A stretch of DNA of 29,586 nucleotides from an uncultured Negativicutes bacterium (GCA_937926555.1 CALAZX010000002.1:1-29586); one strand, 5' to 3'; positions 1 through 7,600 are shown, counted from the first letter of the stretch. Translations and numbers: made by a program. Notes: generated by a model not told the origin, from the letters alone.

Positions 1-662
1 AATACGCGCACCGTTTCCCCAACCAGCTGTCCGGCGGCCAGCAGCAGCGTGTGGCACTGGCCCGCGCTCTGGTTGCGCAGCCCAGCTTGCTGCTCCTGGA
101 CGAGCCGCTGTCCAACCTGGACGCCAAGCTCCGTGAGAGCATGCGTTTCGAGATCTCCGCGATCCAGAAGGAACTGGGCATCACCGTCATTTACGTAACC
201 CATGACCAGTCTGAGGCGATGACCATGAGTGACCGTATCGTTGTCATGTCCATGGGCAAAGTGCAGCAGATCGGCAAACCTTATGAAGTATACACCAAAC
301 CGGCCAACCAGATGGTTGCCGACTTCATCGGTCTGGTAAACTTCCTGCCGGCAGACGCCGCAGGCGACCGCCTGGTGATCCGCAACGCGGAGAACCTGTC
401 CTTCCACAACGAGAAGGGCCTCACCGGCGAATGCATCGTGGCTGTACGTCCGGAGAACATCACCCTGTCCCGGGACGGCGGCATGGTGGAAGGTATCATG
501 CACCACCGCTTCTACATGGGTGACAGCGTGGATTACCGCATCAAAGTGAAAGACCATTTCATCCGTGTCATCTGCAAAGGCGACGAATACGGCGTGTTCA
601 ACGACGGGGACAAAGTGTTCCTGAACTTCGAGAAAGTGATGTCTTTCGCGAAAGAGGACTGA
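1..662 (+). CDS. ABC transporter ATP-binding protein, C-terminal part (5' end outside window)
   Basis: This is the 3' part of a nucleotide-binding subunit of an importer; the reading frame is open from base 3 and the start lies before the window. Visible parts in order are the ABC signature LSGGQQQR, the Walker B stretch LLLLDEPLSNLDAKLR, and the switch histidine in VTHDQSEAM. A C-terminal regulatory TOBE-like region follows (VADFIGLVNFL, then VAVRPENITL). That architecture is the MalK/PotA/FbpC class. The next gene encodes a ferric-iron-type binding lipoprotein, so an Fe(III) importer (FbpC-like) is a reasonable inference, but polyamine, sugar or phosphonate substrates cannot be excluded without the upstream permease. 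A terminator follows at once, so this gene ends its operon. Confidence 0.9.
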   Translation, partial: YAHRFPNQLSGGQQQRVALARALVAQPSLLLLDEPLSNLDAKLRESMRFEISAIQKELGITVIYVTHDQSEAMTMSDRIVVMSMGKVQQIGKPYEVYTKPANQMVADFIGLVNFLPADAAGDRLVIRNAENLSFHNEKGLTGECIVAVRPENITLSRDGGMVEGIMHHRFYMGDSVDYRIKVKDHFIRVICKGDEYGVFNDGDKVFLNFEKVMSFAKED

Positions 663-684
663 TAACGGCGTAAGCTGTTTCAAG

Positions 685-716
685 ACCCGGTCTGCTCCGG
701 CAGGCCGGGTTTTCTT
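685..716 (+). terminator. Rho-independent terminator after the ABC ATPase gene
   Basis: An 11-bp stem (685-695 with 700-710, one G-T wobble) closes a 4-base loop and runs into a T-rich stretch at 710-716. It separates the ATPase gene from the binding-protein gene. Confidence 0.85.
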
Positions 717-746
717 ATGCCCGGATTTCAGGGAAGGGGATTCCGC

Positions 747-775
747 TTTAAACTTGTTACGGCCTTTGCTATAAT
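747..775 (+). promoter_or_regulatory. Extended -10 promoter for the substrate-binding lipoprotein gene
   Basis: A perfect TATAAT at 770-775 is preceded by TGC (extended -10), with a weak -35 TTTAAA at 747-752 and a 17-bp spacer. Transcription would start near 782, the first base of the ATG, so the message may be leaderless. Confidence 0.6.
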
Positions 776-781
776 GGAACT

Positions 782-1792
782 ATGATGAAAAAACTATTGG
801 CAGTGCTGCTGACCCTCTGTCTCTTCTGTATCGCCGGCTGCGATTCACAGAAGGAGGAGGAAGGCAGAAAGGAAAAATCAATCAATATCTGCAGCAGTAT
901 GAACCGCGACCTGTCCAAGGCCCTGATTGAGGATTTCGCCAACCGGACCGGCATCCTGGTGGAGTTCGAGCCGCTGGCGCCCGCAGGGTTGCCCCAGAGA
1001 CTGGACATGCTGGCCCGGAGCCGGTATGACGTGTGGATGGGCGGCACGGTGGAGGAGTACTATATGGCCGCGGAACGGCGCATGCTGGTCAGCGACCATC
1101 CCGCCGATGCCGCCAACCTGCCCTACCGCTATGTGGACAGGGACGGCCGCTGGCTGCCGCTGTGGACGGACCATATCGCCCTGGTTTCCAACAAACGGAA
1201 CCTGCGGGTGATGGGGATCCGCGCGCCGAAACGCTGGGATGACCTGCTCCAGCCCGTGCTCTTCAAAGAGCTGGTGCTGGCCAGTCCCGAAGTGGGAGGA
1301 TCCTCCTACGGCATGATCACCTCCATCTGGCAGCTCCAGGGGAGGGAGAAGGCGCTGCGGTTCGCCGGCCGTCTCCGGACCCAGAAACCGGAGTATGTGC
1401 CCACCGATGCCAAGGCCGCCTACCAGGTGTACCGGGGGACGAAGACGGTGGCCGTGCTGCCGCTGAAATATGCGCTGGCCCTGGAGAAGGAGCATCCCGA
1501 CCTGTATGCCGCGCCGGTCCGGGAGGGGAACAAGGACCTGATCACCGCCGCCGCCATCCTGGACGTGGGACCCAACCGGGAGGCCGCACGGCGCTTCATG
1601 GCCTACCTGCTGTCCCCGGAGGCGGGACGCATCATGCAGGCACACGGCATCGTGCCCCTGACGGCGGAAGGGAGCACCCAGGATTTCTCGACGGAGAACG
1701 ATGACGACCGCTATGTGATTCCCAAGGGGGACCTCCACTGGATGGCCGCCGCCAAGCAGCAGAACGTGAAAGAATGGCTCAACGCCCACTGA
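782..1792 (+). CDS. ABC transporter substrate-binding lipoprotein, Fe(III)-type family 1
   Basis: Extracytoplasmic binding protein of 336 residues that would deliver its ligand to an ABC importer. The N-terminus is a lipoprotein signal (MMKKLLAVLLTL, then lipobox IAGC with Cys20), so the mature protein is membrane-anchored. The body fits the ferric-iron/family 1 binding-protein fold: an N-terminal beta strand (INICSSMN), YDVWMGGTVEEY, the hinge segment LPLWTDHIALVSNK, then PKRWDDLLQP and a conserved late segment AARRFMAYLLSPEAGRIMQAHGIVPL. The ATPase gene lies directly upstream, but a terminator and a separate promoter intervene, so this gene can be expressed apart from it. ATG 785 is an alternative start; there is no good ribosome site before either. 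The ligand is inferred from the family, not shown. Confidence 0.85.
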   Translation: MMKKLLAVLLTLCLFCIAGCDSQKEEEGRKEKSINICSSMNRDLSKALIEDFANRTGILVEFEPLAPAGLPQRLDMLARSRYDVWMGGTVEEYYMAAERRMLVSDHPADAANLPYRYVDRDGRWLPLWTDHIALVSNKRNLRVMGIRAPKRWDDLLQPVLFKELVLASPEVGGSSYGMITSIWQLQGREKALRFAGRLRTQKPEYVPTDAKAAYQVYRGTKTVAVLPLKYALALEKEHPDLYAAPVREGNKDLITAAAILDVGPNREAARRFMAYLLSPEAGRIMQAHGIVPLTAEGSTQDFSTENDDDRYVIPKGDLHWMAAAKQQNVKEWLNAH

Positions 1793-1888
1793 CAGGCGGG
1801 ATTTTGACACAATGACACTGAAAAGACAAAAAGAACCGTTAGAATGAGAGAAACGGCGAGAAGGAAAAGAAAAGGAAGGTAACACCGA

Positions 1889-2698
1889 GTGACCGATGTA
1901 AACCTGGAAAGAATCAAACATATCAAATGCTTCCTGTTCGACATGGACGGGACCATCAACCTGGGCATGAAACTGATTCCCGGCATGGAGGGCTTCTTCG
2001 ACAAGCTCACCGCCGCCGGACGGCAGTATTACCTGCTGACCAACAACTCTTCCCGGGACCACGAGCATTATGTGAAGAAAATGACCGGAATGGGGGTGAA
2101 AGTGGAGAAGAAGGATGTGCTGATCTCCACAGACGCGTTCATCGACCTGATGCGGAAACGGAAACCGGGCGCCAGCCTGTTTGTGCTGGGAACGCCGGAA
2201 CTGAAGACCGCTATCGCGGAGGCGGGGTTCAAGCTCACCGCCACGGTGGACGATCCGACAGACTATGTGGTGGTGGGGTTTGACCAGACCCTGAGCTATG
2301 AGACGCTGACCACCGCCTGCCGCATGATTGACAGGGGCGTGCCCTATGTGGCCACCCATCCGGATGTGCGCTGCCCCATCGAGGGCGGCGAGTTCATCCC
2401 CGACGCGGGCTCTTTCATCGCCTGCATCGAGACGGCTACCGGCAAGAAACCGCTGCTCATCGCGGGAAAACCTTTCGGCTACATGGTGGATACGGTGATG
2501 GAGCGGACCGGCTTCAAGAAAGAGGAGATCGCCATGGTGGGGGACCGGCTCTCCACGGACATCGCCTTCGGCACCAATAACGGCATCCTGTCCATTCTGG
2601 TGCTTACCGGCGAGGCCACTCTGGAAGATGTGAAAAACGGACCGGTGAAACCGGACATCATTCTCAGCCACGCCAATCAGATTTTGAATTATTTATGA
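1889..2698 (+). CDS. HAD-superfamily hydrolase, subfamily IIA (NagD-like phosphatase)
   Basis: Cytosolic Mg-dependent phosphatase of 269 residues. HAD motif I is FDMDGT (nucleophile Asp18, acid/base Asp20), motif II is LLTNNSS, a Lys sits in AGKPFG, and motif IV is GDRLSTD near residue 217. The long cap between motifs II and III and the GKP signature place it in subfamily IIA, with NagD, p-nitrophenylphosphatase and AraL-type enzymes. The substrate is unknown; these enzymes usually act on small sugar phosphates or nucleotides. The start is GTG 1889, because GGAAGG at 1874-1879 is 9 bases upstream and the nearby ATG at 1896 is out of frame. It stands alone between the lipoprotein gene and a gene with its own promoter. 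Confidence 0.88.
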   Translation: MTDVNLERIKHIKCFLFDMDGTINLGMKLIPGMEGFFDKLTAAGRQYYLLTNNSSRDHEHYVKKMTGMGVKVEKKDVLISTDAFIDLMRKRKPGASLFVLGTPELKTAIAEAGFKLTATVDDPTDYVVVGFDQTLSYETLTTACRMIDRGVPYVATHPDVRCPIEGGEFIPDAGSFIACIETATGKKPLLIAGKPFGYMVDTVMERTGFKKEEIAMVGDRLSTDIAFGTNNGILSILVLTGEATLEDVKNGPVKPDIILSHANQILNYL

Positions 2699-2725
2699 AC
2701 CGGCATGTATTTTCATAAGTAAGTT

Positions 2726-2754
2726 TTGGCTTATTTCTGAATATGTGCTATAAT
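2726..2754 (+). promoter_or_regulatory. Strong sigma-70-type promoter for the small secreted protein gene
   Basis: TTGGCT (2726-2731), a 17-bp spacer and TATAAT (2749-2754), with TGC just before the -10. The predicted start is near 2761. Confidence 0.8.
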
Positions 2755-2765
2755 CCAGATGTAGT

Positions 2766-2790
2766 TTATATTAGCAGATTGCTAATATAA
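2766..2790 (+). promoter_or_regulatory. Perfect 11-bp hairpin at the 5' end of the leader
   Basis: Arms 2766-2776 (TTATATTAGCA) and 2780-2790 (TGCTAATATAA) are perfectly complementary around a 3-base loop. The hairpin starts about 5 bases after the predicted transcription start and about 28 bases before the ATG. It could be an operator or a 5' mRNA-stabilising hairpin; there is no T-tract, so it is not a terminator. Confidence 0.55.
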
Positions 2791-2817
2791 TTTCACTAAT
2801 TTGGGAGGAATTCACAC

Positions 2818-3273
2818 ATGAAAAAGTTGATTGTAACTCTGTTAACCGTTTTAACTCTGGCATTCAGCGCTAACTGCTTCGCAGCAGGCGTTGCCGGCGA
2901 TTTCAGCAAACAGGAGAAAGCCGCTGATCTGCTGGTTTCCGCTCTGACCGGTGGTACCGCCACCTACACCCAGGTTTCCGGCAACTTCAACGCCGACCTG
3001 AAAAAAGCTTTCAACGAGCAGACCTTCGCTGAGATGCAGAAACAGGTTAAAGCACAGGTTGGCCGCATCAAAGACGCTACTTTCGTGGACTACAAGAAAG
3101 GCTTCGACCTGCAGAAAGGTTACAACGGCGTTTCCGAAATGATCTACATCGGCAAAGTAGGCGGCAACAAATACGCACAGATCAACGTACTGTTCGGTGA
3201 GGAAAAAGGCAAACCGGCTATCGTTAACTTCGTAATCAACCCCTTCGAAGTGAACCCCCAGCCCGCAAAATAA
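2818..3273 (+). CDS. Small secreted protein of unknown function (DUF3887/NTF2-like fold possible)
   Basis: A 151-residue exported protein. The N-terminus is a classical signal peptide (MKKLIVTLLTVLTL, cleavage probably after FAA near residue 23), with no lipobox. The mature part has an amphipathic start (SKQEKAADLLVSAL), a central FNADLKKAFNEQTFAEMQKQ helix region and a strand-rich C-terminal half. I do not recognise a named family with certainty; the pattern resembles DUF3887-type domains. A near-consensus promoter, a leader hairpin, the ribosome site GGGAGGAA (2803-2810), codon use that differs from its neighbours (more GTT, GCT, GTA) and a strong terminator suggest an abundantly expressed, monocistronic periplasmic or envelope protein. 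Confidence 0.75.
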   Translation: MKKLIVTLLTVLTLAFSANCFAAGVAGDFSKQEKAADLLVSALTGGTATYTQVSGNFNADLKKAFNEQTFAEMQKQVKAQVGRIKDATFVDYKKGFDLQKGYNGVSEMIYIGKVGGNKYAQINVLFGEEKGKPAIVNFVINPFEVNPQPAK

Positions 3274-3324
3274 TCACCGCAGGAACAGCCGCGGAAATGT
3301 TAGGGATTTCTCGTGACTGAGCTA

Positions 3325-3340
3325 TGTTTCACGTGAAACA
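3325..3340. promoter_or_regulatory. parS: parS site (ParB binding), perfect palindrome
   Basis: TGTTTCACGTGAAACA is a perfect 16-bp palindrome and matches the bacterial chromosomal parS consensus established in Bacillus and other phyla. It lies between the secreted-protein gene and its terminator. ParB/Spo0J loads at such sites, which cluster near oriC. Confidence 0.85.
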
Positions 3341-3355
3341 TTCAACTGAAACAGC

Positions 3356-3390
3356 AAGCCCGTATCTTCTTGGAAGATACGGGCTTTTTT
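3356..3390 (+). terminator. Rho-independent terminator of the small secreted protein gene
   Basis: A perfect 14-bp stem (3356-3369 with 3373-3386), a 3-base loop and a run of six Ts at 3385-3390. It lies about 80 bases after the stop codon and just beyond the parS site. Confidence 0.92.
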
Positions 3391-3419
3391 ATGCCTATGA
3401 AGTTGTGTGTCGTGATTTC

Positions 3420-4568
3420 TCAGTCCGCGGGGATGAAGCGGAAGGGAGTCCCGTTGGCTATCAGGGGCAGCCTGTCCAGGCAGTCCTCCCGGACACGGCC
3501 GGCGATGTTGCTTCTGGCATCCGCCGGGAGGGGACGGAGGAGAATCTGCATTTCTCCTTTGTACCGTCCGTAGTTCTCATTGTCCAGGATGATGGTTCCC
3601 GGAGGGAGAATTCCCACGCCGGTATGTTCCGGCAGGATCATCTCGCTTTTCAGGAGATTCCGCGCTTCCTCCACCCGGATCACTTCCGCCGCTTTATCTT
3701 TCCTGTTGAAAAGTTTCCTGTCCAGCAGGTGGGAAAGAAACGGGGAGGTGATGGAAACCGGGAGGATAACCTCTGAAATCGGCGCCTCAGAATCGCTGCT
3801 GAGGAGATTTCCGGACACATCCAATGGCAATATGTGCGATGTGGCCGAATTGCGCTCAGAAACGATTGTGAGCTCTTTCGGGGTGGGCAGGCTGTCGGAG
3901 AAGAAGGCAGAGTCTGTTTTCAGACCGGCCAGTTCCTCCAGCGCTGTCTCCGGCTTTTCGCGGCGGTGCCGTTCCAGGGTGGGGAGTCCTTCCCGGAGGG
4001 GACTTCTTTTTCTCAGGCTGCCAGGAATGAAAGCGCCGGTCCGGATGGCATATTTCTCCAGGAGCAGATTCTGCCGCAGCAGGAAATCCTCCGCCAGACC
4101 GGTATGGGGTCTGGGATAGAAATTGTGGAGGGCGTCGATATTGCCGAAATCGGCGCCGGCCATCCGGAGGGCTTCCAGGAAATCCGCCCGGATGGTGGAG
4201 GCGTTCAGCTGGACCGGCATCTCCCGGGAGAATTCCGCGATGGTATCCACAGGGATGCCGAAGTCGAAACGGACCCGGTGGATGTGCTGTTCCCGCAGAG
4301 CCTTGGGAGTGAGCTCCTCCAGCCGGAGAATCGCGCAGGTGGCGGGGGACACGTCGGAGATGATCTCCATGCCCGCCTCCTCCGCGGTGGCGAAAAGTCC
4401 GGCGGCCTCCCGGTGGAGCCGTTCCGGATCGCTTTCCGGAATCTGCAGGGAGGTGAAGACACGGGTGTAGCCCAGTTCCGCTGCCTGCCGCAGCAGCTCC
4501 AGGTTCTCTTCCGGGCTGTTGTCCAGGCCCGGATACAGGGATATGCCGAGTTTCATGGTTCCGCTCAT
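3420..4568 (-). CDS. mupG: MupG-family 6-phospho-N-acetylmuramidase (formerly DUF871)
   Basis: A 382-residue cytosolic protein. Known members cleave MurNAc-6P-GlcNAc, the disaccharide phosphorylated by MurP during uptake, to MurNAc-6P and GlcNAc. The sequence has the family's N-terminal TIM barrel (MKLGISLYPG start, GYTRVFTSLQIPE, ISDVSP, the barrel strand VRFDFGI, LNASTIRADFL, and HNFYPRPHTGL) and the smaller C-terminal domain ending in NYGRYKGEMQILLR. The ATG overlaps the stop of murP in an ATGA junction, which indicates translational coupling; an internal Met at residue 5 (ATG 4556) would match the usual family N-terminus. It is the last gene of murQ-murP-mupG. The family assignment is firm; the activity is inferred from characterised MupG and this operon. 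Confidence 0.88.
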   Translation of the reverse strand: MSGTMKLGISLYPGLDNSPEENLELLRQAAELGYTRVFTSLQIPESDPERLHREAAGLFATAEEAGMEIISDVSPATCAILRLEELTPKALREQHIHRVRFDFGIPVDTIAEFSREMPVQLNASTIRADFLEALRMAGADFGNIDALHNFYPRPHTGLAEDFLLRQNLLLEKYAIRTGAFIPGSLRKRSPLREGLPTLERHRREKPETALEELAGLKTDSAFFSDSLPTPKELTIVSERNSATSHILPLDVSGNLLSSDSEAPISEVILPVSITSPFLSHLLDRKLFNRKDKAAEVIRVEEARNLLKSEMILPEHTGVGILPPGTIILDNENYGRYKGEMQILLRPLPADARSNIAGRVREDCLDRLPLIANGTPFRFIPAD

Positions 4569-6091
4569 GCCGCTTCCTCCGCATCCTCCGTCTCTTCCGG
4601 CGGGTCGTCGAAGCCGATGATCCAGGTGGCGATGAAGCCGCCCAGATAGGCGATGCCCAGACCGGCCAGGTACATGGGGATGTCATTGGTGGCCGCCGCC
4701 AGGGGCAGTCCGGAGATACCCATGGCGTAGGCTCCGATATGCTGGTAGGCCTGCCATGCGCCGCCGCAGGCTCCGCCGAAGCAGGCGCCCAGGAACGGAC
4801 GGCCCAGAGGCAGGGTGACACCGTAGATCAGGGGTTCGCCGATGCCCAGGAGTCCTACCGGCAGGGCGCTGAGGATGGTCTGGCGCAGGGAGGCGTTCTT
4901 CGTTTTCAGGAGTACAGCCACCGAGGCGCCAATCTGGCCGCAGCCGGCCATGGCGATGATGGGGAGCAGCAGCGTCATGCCGATGGTGGAGAGCATGTCC
5001 GCATGGATGGGGACGATGCCGTGGTGGATGCCCGCCATCACCACCGGCAGGAAGATGCCGCCCAGGACGAAGCCAGTGAAGGCGCCGCCGTTGCGGATGG
5101 CGTGAATGGTGGCCTGGCCGATGGCGTCAGAGAGGATGCCGCCTACCGGCTGGATGACGAAGAGGATGGCCATCGCCACGATGAGCACCGTCAGCAGGGG
5201 CGTCAGGAACAGCTCCAGCATCTCGGGCACCCGCTTGCGCACCTGTCTCTCGATGAAGGCCGTGAAGGCGCCGGCCAGGATGGCCGCGAAGACGCCGCCA
5301 CGTCCGGGGATCAGAGGAGCTCCGAAGAGGGTGATCTCCGCCAGTCCCGGGGCAGACAGCAGCGCTGCCATGACGCCGCCCAGGATGGGGGTGCCGCCGA
5401 ACTCACGGGCGGCATAGAGACCCACGAAGGCGTTCAGCACCCAGAACACCACACTGCCGGTGACCCGGAGGTACTGGATGAAAGGCTGTGCCGCCAGGGA
5501 GGGGTCGATCTTCACCGCCAGGCTGGTGATGCCGGTGATCAGGCCGCAGGCGATGAATGCGGGAATCAGCGGGATGAAGAGATGGGCAATCTTGTGGAGC
5601 AGCGCCTTGCCCTGGGAGGCGTTCTTGGCCCGGATGGCCTGGTGGAGCGCCTTACCGTCGCCGACTTTCGCCTTTTTCGCCAGTTCGGTGACGCTGGTCC
5701 TGCCCTGCCCGTTTCCGTCCTCCGGTGCAGGTGTGTCTTTACTTCCGTCTTGCGGGGAAGCGGGGGATTTTTTCCCTTCCGCCTGTCCGTCAGCGGAACC
5801 GTGTCCCGCAGTGGAACTTTCTGCTATTGCCGCTTCTCCGGCGGGTTCCTCCGCCAGCAGGGCTTTCAGCTCGCGGGCCACGTTGCCGGCCTTGCCGGGG
5901 CCCAGTACCAGATGGACTTCGGACTGGCTGAGGATGACGCCTTTGACACCCTCCATTCCGGTGAAATCCTTCTTGGTCACGTTCACTTTTCTCACTTCCA
6001 TCCGCAGCCGGGTCATGCAGTTGAAGGCTTTGATGATGTTGTCCCGGCCTACTTTGTCAATGATCTGACGGGCCAGTTCCTGGTTTGTCAT
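4565..6091 (-). CDS. murP: PTS N-acetylmuramic acid transporter, EIIBC components
   Basis: A 508-residue inner-membrane protein that imports and phosphorylates MurNAc (or MurNAc-GlcNAc). The N-terminal EIIB domain (about 1-85) has the phosphocysteine in NCMTRLR (Cys25), and GVKGVILSQSEV plus VLGPGKA match the MurP form of this domain. A charged, Pro/Gly-rich linker (about 90-150) leads to the EIIC domain (about 165-490) with many hydrophobic segments and the glucose/sucrose-family motif LLGIGEPLIYGVTLPLGRPF. There is no EIIA domain, so a separate EIIA-Glc-type protein must donate phosphate, as for E. coli MurP. The Shine-Dalgarno AAGGA lies just upstream of ATG 6091. It is flanked by murQ and mupG on the same strand, which supports the MurNAc assignment over sucrose or trehalose. 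Confidence 0.88.
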   Translation of the reverse strand: MTNQELARQIIDKVGRDNIIKAFNCMTRLRMEVRKVNVTKKDFTGMEGVKGVILSQSEVHLVLGPGKAGNVARELKALLAEEPAGEAAIAESSTAGHGSADGQAEGKKSPASPQDGSKDTPAPEDGNGQGRTSVTELAKKAKVGDGKALHQAIRAKNASQGKALLHKIAHLFIPLIPAFIACGLITGITSLAVKIDPSLAAQPFIQYLRVTGSVVFWVLNAFVGLYAAREFGGTPILGGVMAALLSAPGLAEITLFGAPLIPGRGGVFAAILAGAFTAFIERQVRKRVPEMLELFLTPLLTVLIVAMAILFVIQPVGGILSDAIGQATIHAIRNGGAFTGFVLGGIFLPVVMAGIHHGIVPIHADMLSTIGMTLLLPIIAMAGCGQIGASVAVLLKTKNASLRQTILSALPVGLLGIGEPLIYGVTLPLGRPFLGACFGGACGGAWQAYQHIGAYAMGISGLPLAAATNDIPMYLAGLGIAYLGGFIATWIIGFDDPPEETEDAEEAA

Positions 6092-6228
6092 GGGGACAGT
6101 CCTTTCCGATGCGTGATTTCTTACTATTATCTATGTTCTGATCTATGCTTGTTATACTTGGATCGATGTTTTTTCGCATGTTGCTTTACATGTAACCTTT
6201 GCGGCGATGTCGGGAATCCCTCTCCGTC
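6092..6228 (-). promoter_or_regulatory. murQ-murP intergenic spacer with a palindrome
   Basis: This 137-bp AT-rich spacer interrupts an otherwise tight operon. It holds the 10-bp palindrome TTACATGTAA (6186-6195) and, on the + strand, two copies of ATCTATG. No convincing terminator is visible. An internal promoter or operator for murP-mupG is possible but unproven. Confidence 0.25.
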
Positions 6229-7215
6229 TCAATCCTGCAGGGACCGGAGGGCTTTCTTGAGGAAGCCGCCGTGCTCTTTGAGGATCCGGTCCGCCTCCTC
6301 ATAGGGGACGCCGCCCAGGTGCATGAAGATGGCGGTCTTGGCGTTGCCCCGGGCTTCCTCCAGGAGACGGCCGGCGGTATCGTAGTCGCAGTCCGTCACG
6401 GTCATCACCATGCGGCGGGCTCTGGCCTGGAGTTTCCGGTTAGTGCACTGCACATCTACCATCAGGTTGTTGTAGACCTTGCCGGAGAGGATCATGGCGC
6501 CGGTAGAAATCATGTTGAGGATCAGCTTCTGGGCCGTTCCCGCTTTCATGCGGGTGGAGCCGGTGAGCACCTCGGGGCCGGTGACGGCGATCAGCGGCAG
6601 GTCGCTGTGGTCCGCTACTTCCGGTTCCCGGCTGCAGGTGACGGAGACCGTGTAGGCTCCCTTCTCACGGGCGTAGTCCAGGGCGCCCAGCACATAGGGG
6701 GTGCGGCCGGAGGCGGTGAGACCCACCACCACGTCCAGGTTGGTGACCTTCTCCGCCTCCAGGTCCTTCCGGCCCTGTTCCAGCGAGTCCTCCACGCCTT
6801 CACGGGCGCGGAAGATGGCTTCCGTGCCGCCGGCGATGATGCCCTTCACCAGTTCCGGGTCCGTGCCGAAGGTGGGCGGGCATTCCGCCGCGTCCAGTAC
6901 GCCCAGCCGGCCGGAGGTGCCGGAGCCCACATAGAGGAGCCGGCCGCCATGGGTCAGGCGCCGGGCGATGGCCGACATGGCCCGGGCGATGTCGGGGAGA
7001 ATCTTCCCGATGGCTTTGGGAACCTCCTCGTCCTCCCGGTTGATCATCCGGGCGATCTCCAGGGCGGATGCCTCGTCCAGACGCTGTGTCCGGGGATTGC
7101 TCTGTTCCGTGGTGATCCGTTCCAGCCGGATGTCACGGCCGTCGTCGGGACGGCGGTCCGCCGCGGATGTTCTCTCCGCCGGATTCATCTTGTTCTGTGT
7201 ATTGTTGTCAGGCAT
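6229..7215 (-). CDS. murQ: N-acetylmuramic acid 6-phosphate etherase
   Basis: A 328-residue cytosolic lyase that splits the D-lactyl ether of MurNAc-6P to give GlcNAc-6P and D-lactate. One SIS domain carries the family signature GSGTSGRLGVLDAAECPPTFG. Glu111 (AAEC) and Glu142 (EGVED) align with the two catalytic glutamates of the E. coli enzyme (Glu83 and Glu114), with the same 31-residue spacing. GLTASGRTPYVLGAL and STRMKAGTAQKLILNM complete the match. The frame stays open far upstream to 7656, but ATG 7215 is preceded by AGAGGG at a good distance and starts just before the conserved region; ATG 7188 is an alternative. It is the first gene of the murQ-murP-mupG operon. An N-terminal extension of about 28 residues relative to E. 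coli is low-complexity and charged. Confidence 0.93.
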   Translation of the reverse strand: MPDNNTQNKMNPAERTSAADRRPDDGRDIRLERITTEQSNPRTQRLDEASALEIARMINREDEEVPKAIGKILPDIARAMSAIARRLTHGGRLLYVGSGTSGRLGVLDAAECPPTFGTDPELVKGIIAGGTEAIFRAREGVEDSLEQGRKDLEAEKVTNLDVVVGLTASGRTPYVLGALDYAREKGAYTVSVTCSREPEVADHSDLPLIAVTGPEVLTGSTRMKAGTAQKLILNMISTGAMILSGKVYNNLMVDVQCTNRKLQARARRMVMTVTDCDYDTAGRLLEEARGNAKTAIFMHLGGVPYEEADRILKEHGGFLKKALRSLQD

Positions 7216-7383
7216 AAGAATCCCTCTTTTCTCAAGTATGATGCCGTTATCGCGGGTACTTTCGTGATTGCCGCCGGGCCGCGGAAGCGGTTCCCGGACC
7301 GGGGACAGAAGTGCCGGATATCCCGCTGCGCCCTTGTCCGCCGCGAGTGGCCGGAAGCCCTCTGTAAAGCCCTGTATAGGCTC

Positions 7384-7412
7384 ATTATAGAACAAATTGA
7401 ACAGTTTTGCCA
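7384..7412 (-). promoter_or_regulatory. Promoter of the murQ-murP-mupG operon
   Basis: On the minus strand, a perfect TATAAT (7389-7384) follows a 17-bp spacer after a weak -35, TGGCAA (7412-7407). The start would be near 7377, giving a leader of about 160 bases that is GC-rich and could fold. The -35 is only 2 bp from the -35 of the divergent promoter. Confidence 0.6.
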
Positions 7413-7414
7413 CA

Positions 7415-7443
7415 TTGACAGAACCGGGTGGATGTATTATAGT
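7415..7443 (+). promoter_or_regulatory. Consensus promoter of the trmB-type/lysA-like operon
   Basis: A perfect TTGACA (7415-7420), a 17-bp spacer and TATAGT (7438-7443). The start is near 7450. ATTGAACAG at 7396-7404 and ATTGACAG at 7414-7421 form an imperfect direct repeat across the divergent promoter centre, a candidate operator. Confidence 0.8.
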
Positions 7444-7471
7444 AGTATTAAATAGGAACAATAAGTTAACC

Positions 7472-7576
7472 GTGGATAAAATCGCGGAACTGCAGAGGAT
7501 AAGACAGCAGTGGATCTGCATCGATGCAGCGGATGAGATTGCGTTGCCGGAGCGGATGAAATCGCGGTGCTGCTGA
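7472..7576 (+). repeat. Leader of the regulator operon with three imperfect repeats and a short open frame
   Basis: The roughly 150-base leader has three related segments: GATAAAATCGCGG near 7475, GCGGATGAGATTGCG at 7529 and a third of the form CGGATGAAATCGCGG at 7553. It also has the 14-bp palindrome CTGCATCGATGCAG (7516-7529). A frame from GTG 7472 to TGA 7576 could encode 34 residues, but its ribosome site is poor. Operator array, RNA structure or leader peptide are all possible. Confidence 0.35.
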
Positions 7577-7600
7577 CAATGGAAGACAGGAGGAGAGACC

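Noticed and set aside
1801..1850. TTGACA at 1804 as a promoter for the HAD gene.
   Set aside because: The only -10-like hexamer (TAGAAT at 1840) is 30 bp away, too far for one promoter.
878..2671. Minus-strand open frame of 597 codons spanning the lipoprotein and HAD genes.
   Set aside because: The sense-strand genes have clear motifs, while this frame is His/Gly/Val-rich and crosses an intergenic promoter.
3324..3776. Plus-strand open frame beginning MFHVKH.
   Set aside because: The start lies in the parS palindrome, the frame runs through a terminator, and it is antisense to the end of mupG.
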